The position numbers were made by a program, and so were the translations under genes. A stretch of 48,549 nucleotides of DNA. Source: an uncultured Collinsella sp. GTDB lineage: Bacteria > Actinomycetota > Coriobacteriia > Coriobacteriales > Coriobacteriaceae. How positions within the stretch are numbered: position 1 is the stretch's first letter; every line of letters begins with the position of its first letter. Positions 24,282 to 32,229 of the stretch are shown here, piece by piece. The stretch lies in NCBI GenBank assembly GCA_900541675.1, contig UQKU01000015.1, positions 1 through 48,549 of the forward strand, read 5' to 3'. Below the pieces are notes generated by a model. The model was given only the letters and a program-made list of their open reading frames with translations, was not told the DNA's origin and searched no databases.

Positions 24282-25427
24282 ATGGACCTTGCCGATATTC
24301 GCCAGGCCATCGATGGCATCGACACCACGCTCCTCAACAGCTTTGTCGAGCGTATGGACATTGCCACCGAAGTCGCCAAATCCAAGATCGAGATGGGCAA
24401 GGCCGTCTTTGACCCCGCCCGCGAACGCTCCAAGCTCAACAATCTCGCCAGCCGCGCACCCGAGCGCTATGAGGCCCAGACCATCACTCTGTTCCGCCTC
24501 CTCATGAGCATGAGCAAGGCCGAGCAGCAGCGCTACATCAACGAGCTCAGGGGCATCACGGTGTCGCAAAAGGCCCATGCCACGGCCACAGCCTTTGACA
24601 CGCCCTTCCCTCAGACGGCCACCGTCGCCTGCCAGGGCGTCGAAGGCGCCTACAGCCAGATCGCCGCGTGCAAACTCTTCAACGTGCCCGATATCGCGTT
24701 CTTTGAGACCTTTGAGGGCGTCATGCGCGCCGTACGCGACGGCTTTTGCGAGTTTGGCGTGCTGCCCATCGAAAACTCAACCGCCGGTTCAGTCAACGCC
24801 GTCTACGACCTGCTCGCACAGTTCGACTTTCATATCGTGCGCTCGCTGCGCCTCAAGATCGATCACAACCTGCTCGTCAAACCCGGCACCAAGCTCGCCG
24901 ACGTGCGCGAGGTCTACAGCCATGGCCAAGCCATTGCCCAGTGCGCCGGCTTTATCGAGGGCCACGGCCTGCATGCCACCAAGTACCCCAACACCGCCAT
25001 GTCGGCCGAGATGGTCGCCAACTCCGAGCGCACCGACGTCGCCGCTATCGCCTCGCGCAGCTGTGCGGCACTCTACGGCTTGGAGGTGCTGGAGCCCAAC
25101 ATCCAGGACTCGGACAACAACTACACGCGCTTTGTCGTCATCAGCCGCGAGCCGCGCGTCTATCCCGGTGCCAACCGTACCTCGCTTATGATCACCACGG
25201 CCAACGAGCCGGGCGCGCTCTATCGCGTACTCGAGCGCTTCTACGCACTCAACATTAACCTCATCAAGCTCGAGAGCCGCCCCATCCCCGGGCACGACTT
25301 TGAGTTTATGTTCTACTTTGACCTGGACTGCCCCTTTGGCAGCAAGGCCCTCGACGACTTGCTCGACTCAATCGACGACGTGTGCGAGAGCTTCACCTAC
25401 TTTGGCAGCTACACGGAGGTGCTCTAG
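24282..25427 (+). CDS. pheA: Bifunctional chorismate mutase / prephenate dehydratase
   Basis: A 381-residue P-protein. Residues about 1-85 form an AroQ-type helical chorismate mutase (IRQAIDGIDTTLLNSFVERM, then DPARERSKLNNLA). The prephenate dehydratase domain spans about 105-285 with QGVEGAYSQIAA, LPIENSTAGSVNAVYDLL and the NYTRFVVISR motif near its end. A C-terminal ACT domain (from TSLMITTANEPGALYRVLERF, including NLIKLESRPI) should bind phenylalanine for feedback control. ATG 24282 is preferred to ATG 24267 because AAAGGGG lies between them at a fitting distance. It is directly followed by the aroE-aroK fusion with no gap. Confidence 0.95.
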   Translation: MDLADIRQAIDGIDTTLLNSFVERMDIATEVAKSKIEMGKAVFDPARERSKLNNLASRAPERYEAQTITLFRLLMSMSKAEQQRYINELRGITVSQKAHATATAFDTPFPQTATVACQGVEGAYSQIAACKLFNVPDIAFFETFEGVMRAVRDGFCEFGVLPIENSTAGSVNAVYDLLAQFDFHIVRSLRLKIDHNLLVKPGTKLADVREVYSHGQAIAQCAGFIEGHGLHATKYPNTAMSAEMVANSERTDVAAIASRSCAALYGLEVLEPNIQDSDNNYTRFVVISREPRVYPGANRTSLMITTANEPGALYRVLERFYALNINLIKLESRPIPGHDFEFMFYFDLDCPFGSKALDDLLDSIDDVCESFTYFGSYTEVL

Positions 25428-26678
25428 ATGGCCGATGTCACTGCAACCCGCCCCTACGGCGTGCTGGGCCGCGTGCTGGGCCACAGCTACACCCCGACCA
25501 TCTACAAGGAGCTCGCAGGGCTGGAGTATGTGCGTTTTGAGCGCGAGCCCGAGGACCTCCAGACCTTTATGACCGGCGACGAATGGGAAGGCACCAACGT
25601 GACCATCCCCTACAAGCGCGCCGTCATGGAATACCTGGACGAGTTGAGTCCCCTGGCCGAGCGCATGGGCAACGTCAACACCATCACACGCCTGCCCGAC
25701 GGCCGCTTGCGCGGCGACAACACTGACTATTTCGGTTTTCAGTGCCTTGTCGAGGAGCTGGGCGTTGAGGTTGCCGGCAAAAAAGCCCTCGTGCTCGGTG
25801 CCACCGGTGGCGCTGGCACTACGGCCAGCATGGTGCTCGGCGATCTGGGAGCCATCGTCGTACCCGTGGGTCGCACGAGCGAGGTCAATTACGACAACAT
25901 CGCGCAGCAATCCGATGCCGCGCTGCTCGTCAACTGCACGCCCGCCGGTATGTTCCCCCACTGCCCCGACGCTCCCTGCACGCTCGAGGGACTCGATGCG
26001 CTCGAGGGCGTCATCGACATTGTCTACAACCCCGCCCGTACGGGTCTGATGCTCGAGGCCGAGCGCCACGGCATCCCCTGCATCGGCGGCTTGCTCATGC
26101 TTGTGGCACAAGCAGCACAAGCTGTCGAGCGCTACACCGGTCAGATTACACCGCGCGAGCGCATCCTGGATGTGACGGAGCGGCTGTCCCACCGCGAGCA
26201 GAATATCGCGCTGATTGGCATGCCGGGTTCGGGCAAGACCCGTGTAGGCGAGCAGATCGCCCAGCTCACGGGCCACGAGCACATCGACCTCGATCGCGCC
26301 CTCGAGGAGCGCCTGGGGATGCCTTGCGCCGACTTTATCGTCGAGCGCGGCGAGGCGGCCTTCCGCGAGCAGGAGACGGCGGAGCTGGCCGACATCTCCA
26401 AGCGCAGCGGCCTGGTGCTCTCCACGGGCGGCGGCGTGGTCGCGCGAGACGAGAACTACCCGCTGCTGCACCAGAACAGCCAGATCGTGATGCTCAACCG
26501 CAAGCTCGACGAACTCGCCCATAAGGGACGCCCTATCACCGCCCGCGATGGCATCGATAAGCTCGCCGAGCAGCGCATGCCGCGCTACCGCGCCTGGGCC
26601 GACTACATCATCGACTCACGCGACTGCGCCGCCAACACCGCCCGCGCCGTCCTCGACACCCTCCCACCCGCTCTCTAA
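25428..26678 (+). CDS. aroEK: Fused shikimate dehydrogenase - shikimate kinase
   Basis: One 416-residue frame carries two consecutive pathway enzymes. Residues 1-250 are AroE: shikimate-binding VLGRVLGHSYTP, NVTIPYK with catalytic Lys63, DNTDYFGF with Asp100, and the NADP motif GATGGAGTT. Residues 255-416 are AroK: Walker A GMPGSGKT at 264-271, the DxD pair D287/D289, RGEAAFREQE near 307-316, GGG at 334-336 and the lid KGRP at 366-369. AroE reduces dehydroshikimate and AroK phosphorylates the product. GGAGG lies eight bases before the ATG, within the end of pheA. The AroE part is slightly short but retains all catalytic residues. Confidence 0.95.
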   Translation: MADVTATRPYGVLGRVLGHSYTPTIYKELAGLEYVRFEREPEDLQTFMTGDEWEGTNVTIPYKRAVMEYLDELSPLAERMGNVNTITRLPDGRLRGDNTDYFGFQCLVEELGVEVAGKKALVLGATGGAGTTASMVLGDLGAIVVPVGRTSEVNYDNIAQQSDAALLVNCTPAGMFPHCPDAPCTLEGLDALEGVIDIVYNPARTGLMLEAERHGIPCIGGLLMLVAQAAQAVERYTGQITPRERILDVTERLSHREQNIALIGMPGSGKTRVGEQIAQLTGHEHIDLDRALEERLGMPCADFIVERGEAAFREQETAELADISKRSGLVLSTGGGVVARDENYPLLHQNSQIVMLNRKLDELAHKGRPITARDGIDKLAEQRMPRYRAWADYIIDSRDCAANTARAVLDTLPPAL

Positions 26679-26679
26679 C

Positions 26680-26722
26680 AAAAACCACCACAAAGGGGAC
26701 AGGCACCTTTGTGGTGGTTTTT
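26680..26722. terminator. Perfect 17-bp hairpin with T run, between aroEK and aroQ
   Basis: Arms 26680-26696 (AAAAACCACCACAAAGG) and 26706-26722 (CCTTTGTGGTGGTTTTT) pair perfectly around GGACAGGCA. It works as an intrinsic terminator on either strand. The GGGGACAGGCACC centre resembles known REP-type intergenic palindromes, so it may be a mobile repeat that doubles as a terminator. Confidence 0.8.
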
Positions 26723-26764
26723 CATTCCTCCTCTCCAAGTCGACCAACTCCAAAGGAAGCAACC

Positions 26765-27202
26765 ATGAAAGCACTCGTCATCAACGGCCCCAACCTCAAC
26801 ATGCTCGGTATTCGCGAGCCGGGCATCTACGGCAGCGACAACTACGACCGCCTGGTCCAGATCTGCCAGGAGGCGGGCGCTGCACAGGGTTTTGACGAAA
26901 TCGAGGTGTTCCAGTCCAACCACGAGGGCAGCATCGTCGACAAGATCCAGGAGGCTTACGGCAAGGTCGACGGCATCGTCATCAACCCGGCGGCCTACAC
27001 TCACACCAGCGTAGCCATCCTGGACGCGCTCAAAGCCGTCGCCATCCCCGCCGTTGAGGTCCACATCAGCGCCGTCGAGACGCGCGAGGACTTCCGCCAG
27101 GTAAGCTACGCCCGCCTGGCCTGCTTCGCCACCATCACCGGCGAGGGCCTGCAGGGCTACGCTCACGCGCTGGAGCTGGTGAGGGAGCGTCTGCTACACT
27201 AA
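26765..27202 (+). CDS. aroQ: 3-dehydroquinate dehydratase, type II
   Basis: A 145-residue type II dehydroquinase that forms 3-dehydroshikimate. It has the N-terminal GPNLNMLGIREPGIYG (with the flexible-lid Arg and catalytic Tyr), FQSNHEGSIVDKI, NPAAYTHTSVAILDAL, and VEVHISAVETREDFR with the catalytic His. ATG 26765 follows an AAAGGAAG site; an in-frame ATG at 26711 lies in the hairpin and is rejected. Only 42 bases separate it from the terminator-like hairpin and no promoter is evident there. Confidence 0.95.
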   Translation: MKALVINGPNLNMLGIREPGIYGSDNYDRLVQICQEAGAAQGFDEIEVFQSNHEGSIVDKIQEAYGKVDGIVINPAAYTHTSVAILDALKAVAIPAVEVHISAVETREDFRQVSYARLACFATITGEGLQGYAHALELVRERLLH

Positions 27203-27280
27203 TCCCTGGGACGAACACATCAGGCATGTTTGCCCCAAATCTAAAGTAACTGTCCAATTGACATACAAAGGAGCATATCC

Positions 27281-28405
27281 ATGTCCCAGTACGATTACCT
27301 CGTTGTCGGCGCCGGCCTTTCGGGCGCTGTCTTTGCCAATGCCGCCAAGCGTGCCGGCAAGTCGGTTCTGGTCATCGATCGCCGAGATCACATCGCCGGC
27401 AACATCTACACCGAGGACGTCGAGGGCATCCAGGTCCACCGCTACGGCGCGCATATCTTCCACACTTCCATGAAGGATGTCTGGGACTACGTCAACTGCT
27501 TCGCCGAGTTCAACAACTACGTCAACTCGCCGGTCGCCAACTTCCACGGCAACATGTACAACATGCCCTTCAACATGAATACCTTCGCCAAGATGTGGCC
27601 GGGCGTCGTCACGCCGGCCGACGCCAAGGCCAAGATTGCCGAGCAGGTGGCCGCCGAGAACATCGGCGAGCCGGCAAACCTCGAGGAGCAGGCGCTGTCG
27701 CTCGTCGGCCGTGACATCTTCGAGACGCTCGTGAAGGGTTACACCGAGAAGCAGTGGGGCCGCGACTGCAAGGACCTGCCCGCGAGCATCATCAAGCGCC
27801 TCCCCTGCCGCTTTACCTACGACAACAACTACTTCAACGACCGCTACCAGGGCATCCCCATGGGCGGCTACACCAAGATGGTCGCCAACATGCTCGAGGG
27901 CGTCGAGGTGCGCTGCGGCGTAGAGTACAAGGAGCTGATCGCCGCCGAGCCCGATATCGCCACCAAGACGATCTACTGCGGCCCCATCGACGCGTTCTAC
28001 GACTTTAGGCTGGGCACGCTCGAGTACCGCAGCCTGCGTTTTGAGACCGAGACGCTCGACGAGCGGGACCACCAGGGCGTTGCCGTGGTTAACTACACCG
28101 AGCGCGAGGTCCCCTATACGCGCATCATCGAGCACAAGCACTTTGAATTTGGCACACAGGACAAGACCGTCATCACGCGCGAGTATCCGGCCGACTGGAA
28201 GCCCGGCGACGAGCCCTACTACCCCATCAACGACACCAAGAACGAGGCCCTGTACAAGCAGTACGAGGAGCTGGCGGCGCAGGAGGGCGACGTGATCTTC
28301 GCCGGTCGCCTGGGCGGCTACAAGTACTACGACATGGACAAGGCCATCGCCGCAGCCTTCGAGCTCGTCCGCAACGAGCTGGGCGTGGAGCCCACGGAGG
28401 CGTAA
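27281..28405 (+). CDS. glf: UDP-galactopyranose mutase
   Basis: A 374-residue flavoprotein that converts UDP-galactopyranose to UDP-galactofuranose. The FAD-binding motif is VVGAGLSGAVFANAAKRAG near the N-terminus, followed by HIAGNIYTEDVEGIQVHRYGAHIFHT, a Glf hallmark, and FAGRLGGYKYYDMDKAI at the C-terminus. AAAGGAG precedes the ATG. Base composition matches the core genome, unlike the next genes. It opens the polysaccharide locus and is followed by its own terminator, so it is a single-gene transcript. Confidence 0.96.
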   Translation: MSQYDYLVVGAGLSGAVFANAAKRAGKSVLVIDRRDHIAGNIYTEDVEGIQVHRYGAHIFHTSMKDVWDYVNCFAEFNNYVNSPVANFHGNMYNMPFNMNTFAKMWPGVVTPADAKAKIAEQVAAENIGEPANLEEQALSLVGRDIFETLVKGYTEKQWGRDCKDLPASIIKRLPCRFTYDNNYFNDRYQGIPMGGYTKMVANMLEGVEVRCGVEYKELIAAEPDIATKTIYCGPIDAFYDFRLGTLEYRSLRFETETLDERDHQGVAVVNYTEREVPYTRIIEHKHFEFGTQDKTVITREYPADWKPGDEPYYPINDTKNEALYKQYEELAAQEGDVIFAGRLGGYKYYDMDKAIAAAFELVRNELGVEPTEA

Positions 28406-28440
28406 GAGACGAGCGATTCACAGTCCCTACTAAATGAATC

Positions 28441-28482
28441 AATAGGCCGGCGAAGTGGTTACGCTTCCGCCGGTCTATTTCC
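28441..28482 (+). terminator. Terminator of glf
   Basis: AATAGGCCGGCGAAG pairs with CTTCCGCCGGTCTATT, with one bulged base and one G-U pair, and is followed by TTTCC. It lies 35 bases after the glf stop. Confidence 0.65.
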
Positions 28483-28630
28483 AAGGGTAAAATGTACATT
28501 CGCCTCAAATTGATAAAATGTAAATGATGTTTAAAGCAATCATTCCAGTCATTCATTCTTAACCAACTAGAATTTGCAAAAGAATGGATTTGATTGCTTG
28601 TAATGCTAAATAAATAGAAAGAAGTATTGA

Positions 28631-29740
28631 ATGCTCAACAAAATTAAACAACTTCTACCAGCATCATCTAGGTCGCTTCACGCCATGCATGACGATATAA
28701 ACAGGCTGCATGAAGAGCTAGAAAGAATTTATCATCGCATTGAAGTCGCCGATAACGGCATCAACATGAACATCAACTACAAGTTCGACAATATGGCAAT
28801 TCCAATTATTGAGTCGATTGCTCAGAACCTCGATGCCCATGATGAGCACATGAAAATGTTTGCGTGGGAAGAGTACAAGCGACCAGAAGAAACTATCCAG
28901 GAAGCAAAGGAGCGTTTCTTTAAAGAGCTCCCAAAAGCAACTGGCGGATTAAGGCTTTTGCAGCTTGGATGCGGAAAACTGTTGGGGGAATTCGACACTC
29001 TCTGCAAAGAGAACGACATCAATTATTGGATTAACTTCGGAACACTTATCGGAGCCATTAGGCATCAAGGATTCATTCCCTGGGACGATGATACCGACCT
29101 TGGAATCATGCGCGATGATCTAGAAAAGCTATGCGACATCGTTGAAGACGACAACCGATATAAAATATCAATTGTTTACGACCGCTTTGTCCACTGTCGA
29201 CAAGTTAGATTTCTTTACAACGACGAAAACATACCCTGTTTTCTGGATTTGTTCATTTATGACTGGACTCCTTCAACTGACAACAAATTCGCCGAAGAGC
29301 AGCGAAAACTCCGTGTTCAAATGGTCGAAGAAATGGAGTCAGACAGAGCGCTGACATTCTGGCATGACGAGCCTTATTACTCGGGCGAGAACAATAGCCT
29401 GATTCAGAAGCATTACGATCGATGCCTCGAAAAGTCCAAAGCGGCCGGAATCATATGCGATAAGGAGCATGCCAAGGGCATCATGTGGGCTATCGACAAC
29501 CTTGATGATGGAAAACAGAAACAATGGGTCTACCCCATTGCAGACCTCTTCCCCACTAAAGCTGTAGCGTTTGAGGGCACACAACTCGAGGAGCCGAATA
29601 ACCCCGATTTATTCCTCTGGAGCCGCTATGGGGATATCTACGAGCTTCCAAATGACATTAACAGTCACTTCCAACACGTCAATCATAACGAGCTGGAAAG
29701 TGGGTCCTCAAATCTTGCCATGAAACGCCTGCTTGATTAA
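28631..29740 (+). CDS. LicD family phosphotransferase
   Basis: A 369-residue protein. The LicD domain starts around residue 115 with LGEFDTLCKENDINYWINFGTLIGAIRHQGFIPWDDDTDLG, including the DDDxD metal-binding motif. The first 110 residues are helical and include a probable coiled coil, with no membrane segment. LicD-type enzymes transfer phosphocholine or sugar-alcohol phosphates from CDP carriers to surface glycans. A TagD-like cytidylyltransferase is encoded convergently next door, which favours glycerol phosphate as donor here, but this is inference. The gene is much AT-richer than glf before it, a sign of a different origin. Only a weak AGAAAG site precedes the ATG. Confidence 0.88.
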   Translation: MLNKIKQLLPASSRSLHAMHDDINRLHEELERIYHRIEVADNGINMNINYKFDNMAIPIIESIAQNLDAHDEHMKMFAWEEYKRPEETIQEAKERFFKELPKATGGLRLLQLGCGKLLGEFDTLCKENDINYWINFGTLIGAIRHQGFIPWDDDTDLGIMRDDLEKLCDIVEDDNRYKISIVYDRFVHCRQVRFLYNDENIPCFLDLFIYDWTPSTDNKFAEEQRKLRVQMVEEMESDRALTFWHDEPYYSGENNSLIQKHYDRCLEKSKAAGIICDKEHAKGIMWAIDNLDDGKQKQWVYPIADLFPTKAVAFEGTQLEEPNNPDLFLWSRYGDIYELPNDINSHFQHVNHNELESGSSNLAMKRLLD

Positions 29741-29746
29741 TGGTTA

Positions 29747-29788
29747 AAAATTGCCCCGTGCTTACCATGCAATACACGGGGCAATTTT
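29747..29788. terminator. Bidirectional terminator between licD-like and tagD-like genes
   Basis: A perfect 14-bp stem (arms 29747-29760 and 29775-29788, AAAATTGCCCCGTG) has A and T runs on both sides, so it can end both convergent transcripts. The right arm overlaps the stop of the minus-strand gene. Confidence 0.85.
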
Positions 29789-30263
29789 ATTGAGCAAGCC
29801 TGCCCTTTACCTCAGTAGTCGAAATACCAGGAGTTCGATTCAAGTAGACAACATCGCAAATATCTTTCAATGATTCAAAGCGAGGGTCGCCAGCCCAATC
29901 GCCTCCCATGCACACAACATCAGCGTGATACATCTTTATGTCTCGAGGCTTTTGATCCCAATTGTCTTCCGGAATTACCAAGTCAACATAACGCAGCGCT
30001 TCAAGCATCTCACGCCGCACATCATAGGAATAGAAGCTCTTTTTCCCTTTTAGAGCATTGAATTCATCGGTTGAGAGCCCAACGATGAGATAGTCGCCGA
30101 GCTTAGATGCCTGCTGAAGAAGGCGAATGTGACCATAATGAAGCAAATCAAACGTTCCGTACGTAAGTACTCGTTTTAAGGAATGGCGATCGTCCGCACC
30201 CGATAAACCGTTCTCCAGAAGATCGGAATTGGCCTCAATCCGAACAGACGAAAATGTGCCCAT
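29787..30263 (-). CDS. tagD: Glycerol-3-phosphate cytidylyltransferase-like protein
   Basis: A 158-residue cytidylyltransferase. The nucleotide motif is VLTYGTFDLLHYGHIRLL near residue 33, with the later RYVDLVIPEDNWDQKPRD, VVCMGGDW and the C-terminal RTPGISTTEVKGRL motif with ISTT typical of TagD. The family makes CDP-glycerol for teichoic acids. A 30-residue N-terminal extension precedes the fold. The ATG at 30263 is supported by GGAG six bases upstream, so the extension seems real. It lies downstream of tRNA-Arg(TCT) and opposite the LicD gene. CDP-glycerol rather than another CDP-alcohol is inferred from sequence similarity only. Confidence 0.88.
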   Translation of the reverse strand: MGTFSSVRIEANSDLLENGLSGADDRHSLKRVLTYGTFDLLHYGHIRLLQQASKLGDYLIVGLSTDEFNALKGKKSFYSYDVRREMLEALRYVDLVIPEDNWDQKPRDIKMYHADVVCMGGDWAGDPRFESLKDICDVVYLNRTPGISTTEVKGRLAQ

Positions 30264-30274
30264 CAGCTACTCCA

Positions 30275-30303
30275 TAAAAGAAGAGCCGTCGATTTGACGG
30301 CTC
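30275..30303 (-). terminator. Terminator of tRNA-Arg(TCT)
   Basis: On the minus strand GAGCCGTC pairs with GACGGCTC (arms 30296-30303 and 30283-30290) around five bases, and TTCTTTTATGG follows. It starts 12 bases after the tRNA 3' end. Confidence 0.75.
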
Positions 30304-30315
30304 GATAAATACAGG

Positions 30316-30389
30316 TGCTCCATGGCGGATTCGAACCGTCGACCTTGGGATTAGAAGTCCCCTGCTCTATCCAACTGAGCTAATGGAGC
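30316..30389 (-). tRNA. tRNA-Arg (anticodon TCT)
   Basis: A 74-base cloverleaf. Acceptor GCTCCAT pairs with ATGGAGC, discriminator A. D arm GCTC/GAGC, anticodon arm GGGGA-CTTCTAA-TCCCA, T arm GACGG-TTCGAAT-CCGCC with one mismatched pair. The anticodon TCT reads AGA/AGG. The genome encodes ACC but not a full CCA after position 73. It lies inside the polysaccharide locus between tagH and tagD. Confidence 0.96.
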
Positions 30390-30398
30390 GTAGAGTCA

Positions 30399-30425
30399 TG
30401 CAAATACGCCAAAAGCGTGTTTGCA
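30399..30425. repeat. Hairpin between tagH and tRNA-Arg(TCT)
   Basis: TGCAAATACGC (30399-30409) and GCGTGTTTGCA (30415-30425) form an 11-base inverted repeat with one imperfect position and a 5-base loop. It could end the tagGH transcript. A TATAAT box on the minus strand lies just upstream (about 30433-30438) but lacks a -35 element. Confidence 0.45.
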
Positions 30426-30443
30426 CAACGCATAAATTATACC

Positions 30444-31211
30444 CTACTTAAACTGGTCGTGGTACGCCTTGCATACCTCATCGACAGGACCATCCATGCG
30501 CAGGTCGCCCTTCTCGATCCAAACCGCTCGCTGGCAAATGCGTTCAACCTGCTCCATGGAATGAGAAACAAACAGTACCGTAACGTCGCCGCTCTCAATA
30601 AAATGCTGAATGCGACGCTCACACTTCTGCTGGAAGAACACATCGCCAACAGAAAGCGTCTCATCAACAATAAGGATATCGGGCTCGGTAATGGTGGCGA
30701 TAGCAAAGGCGATGCGCGCGACCATGCCCGACGAGAAATTCTTAAGCGGCATGTCGACAAAGTCTTTAAGCTCAGCGAACTCGATAATATCGTCAAAGCT
30801 CGCATCGATAAATTCCTTGGTATAACCGAGCAGTGCGCCGTTAAGGTAGATATTCTCGCGTGCTGTAAGCTCGGGATCAAAGCCGGCGCCCAGCTCGATG
30901 AGCGGGGCGATGTTGCCGTGAACCTTAACCTCGCCCTCACTGGGCTCCAGAACGCCAGCGATGATCTTAAGCATCGTAGACTTGCCAGAACCGTTAGTAC
31001 CAACCAGACCGACAACCTCGCCGCGGTGAACTTCAAAAGAGATGTGCTTAAGCGCGCGGAACTCCTCAAAGAAGAGCTCGTGCTTAGCAAGCTTAATAAA
31101 GTATTCCTTAAGGTTCGTTAAAGACTCAGACGCCATATTGAAGATCATGGTGACGTCTTTAACCTCAACAGCAAGGGGCTGCTTGCTGTAATCAATAGCA
31201 GATTCAGTCAT
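30444..31211 (-). CDS. tagH: Polysaccharide/teichoic acid ABC exporter, ATP-binding subunit
   Basis: A 255-residue ATPase: Walker A VGTNGSGKST, signature FSSGMVARIAFA, Walker B ILIVDETLS with D-loop VGD, and the switch His in LFVSHSMEQVERI. It is of the TagH/Wzt/RfbE export group, recognised by the N-terminal FNMASESLTNLKEYFIKLAKH preceding the P-loop domain. It lacks the C-terminal carbohydrate-binding extension found in some Wzt proteins, so substrate choice probably lies elsewhere. AAGGAG precedes the ATG, which is 11 bases after the permease stop. Confidence 0.93.
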   Translation of the reverse strand: MTESAIDYSKQPLAVEVKDVTMIFNMASESLTNLKEYFIKLAKHELFFEEFRALKHISFEVHRGEVVGLVGTNGSGKSTMLKIIAGVLEPSEGEVKVHGNIAPLIELGAGFDPELTARENIYLNGALLGYTKEFIDASFDDIIEFAELKDFVDMPLKNFSSGMVARIAFAIATITEPDILIVDETLSVGDVFFQQKCERRIQHFIESGDVTVLFVSHSMEQVERICQRAVWIEKGDLRMDGPVDEVCKAYHDQFK

Positions 31212-31222
31212 TACAGCGCTCC

Positions 31223-32068
31223 TTAAATGTAGAGAATAAACTTGTGCTCGGTCTTATGGAACACGGCGTAACCGACAACCAAAGCGATAACTGACCAGAT
31301 AACGCAAAGTCCGAGCGTAAGCATGGAGGGCGTCGTGTTAAACAGGAAGATATCGCGCATGAACTGCAGGTAGTTGTACATGGGATTCACAACAACCAGC
31401 ACCTGAATCCAATGGGCCATCTGGCTAATGTAATCGGTGGTCCAGAAGATAGGCGTCAGGTACATCCATGCGGTGATAACGACGGTCCACAGGTGCATAA
31501 CATCGCGGAAGAATACGGCAAGCGCCGAGAGCATCATGCCCAAGCCCATGCAAAAGCACATAAGCAAAAACAGGCAAACCGGCAGCAAGATTAAATGCCA
31601 GGTAGGAAGAACATGGAACCACAGCATAACCAGCGCGACGGCAACCAGAGAGAAGGCAAAGTTAACGAGCGAGAATAGCACCTTCTGAACCGGGAACACC
31701 CAGCGGTGCACCTTAACCTTTTTAAGCAAGGACGACGCCGCGATGATGGACATGAGCGCCTGGTTCGTCGACTCGGACATAACCGAGAACGTAATGTTAC
31801 CGACGATTAGGTACAGCGGATACATCTCAGGCGTAATGGAGCCATTGCGGCTCTGACCAAAAATGGTCGAAAACACAATGGACATGACGACCATCATAAG
31901 AAGCGGATTGAGCACCGACCACGCAACACCCAAAACGCTGCGACGATACTTAATCTTAAAATCCTTAGTGACAAGCTGCCTCAGGATGTATTTGTCTTTT
32001 TCGAAATCATTTTTAGCGTGAGAGGCCGGCTTAGCCACCGCTTTCTGACTATCTACGCTGTCAGTCAC
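31223..32068 (-). CDS. tagG: Polysaccharide/teichoic acid ABC exporter, permease subunit
   Basis: The GTG start at 32068 has AAGGAG seven bases upstream and gives 281 residues; an in-frame ATG further upstream lacks such a site. The N-terminal cytoplasmic part (LRQLVTKDFKIKYRRSVLGVAWSVLNPLLMM) is the standard opening of the ABC-2 permeases for teichoic acid, O-antigen and related polymers. Six membrane segments follow. With tagH it forms a complete exporter of a lipid-linked polymer across the cytoplasmic membrane. It is transcribed divergently from the glycosyltransferase gene at 32230. Confidence 0.92.
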   Translation of the reverse strand: MTDSVDSQKAVAKPASHAKNDFEKDKYILRQLVTKDFKIKYRRSVLGVAWSVLNPLLMMVVMSIVFSTIFGQSRNGSITPEMYPLYLIVGNITFSVMSESTNQALMSIIAASSLLKKVKVHRWVFPVQKVLFSLVNFAFSLVAVALVMLWFHVLPTWHLILLPVCLFLLMCFCMGLGMMLSALAVFFRDVMHLWTVVITAWMYLTPIFWTTDYISQMAHWIQVLVVVNPMYNYLQFMRDIFLFNTTPSMLTLGLCVIWSVIALVVGYAVFHKTEHKFILYI

Positions 32069-32168
32069 GGACCAACTCCTTGTCTCGTAATACATAACAG
32101 TGGAAAGTATAGCCTTCAAACGCGGCAACTAACTCAGCGATCCAAATCTGGAAAAGTACCCCATAGCA

Positions 32169-32209
32169 ATTACAGGCACCAGCCGACAGGTATACTAGCA
32201 ACCTGTAAT
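32169..32209. promoter_or_regulatory. Symmetric sites in the tagG / glycosyltransferase divergent gap
   Basis: ATTACAGG (32169-32176) and CCTGTAAT (32202-32209) form an 8-bp inverted pair. Inside it ACAGGT (32186-32191) and ACCTGT (32201-32206) form another. A plus-strand TATACT lies between the arms, which would fit an operator over a promoter for the glycosyltransferase gene. No -35 element is convincing. Confidence 0.35.
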
Positions 32210-32229
32210 AACTTATGGGGGCATTCATC

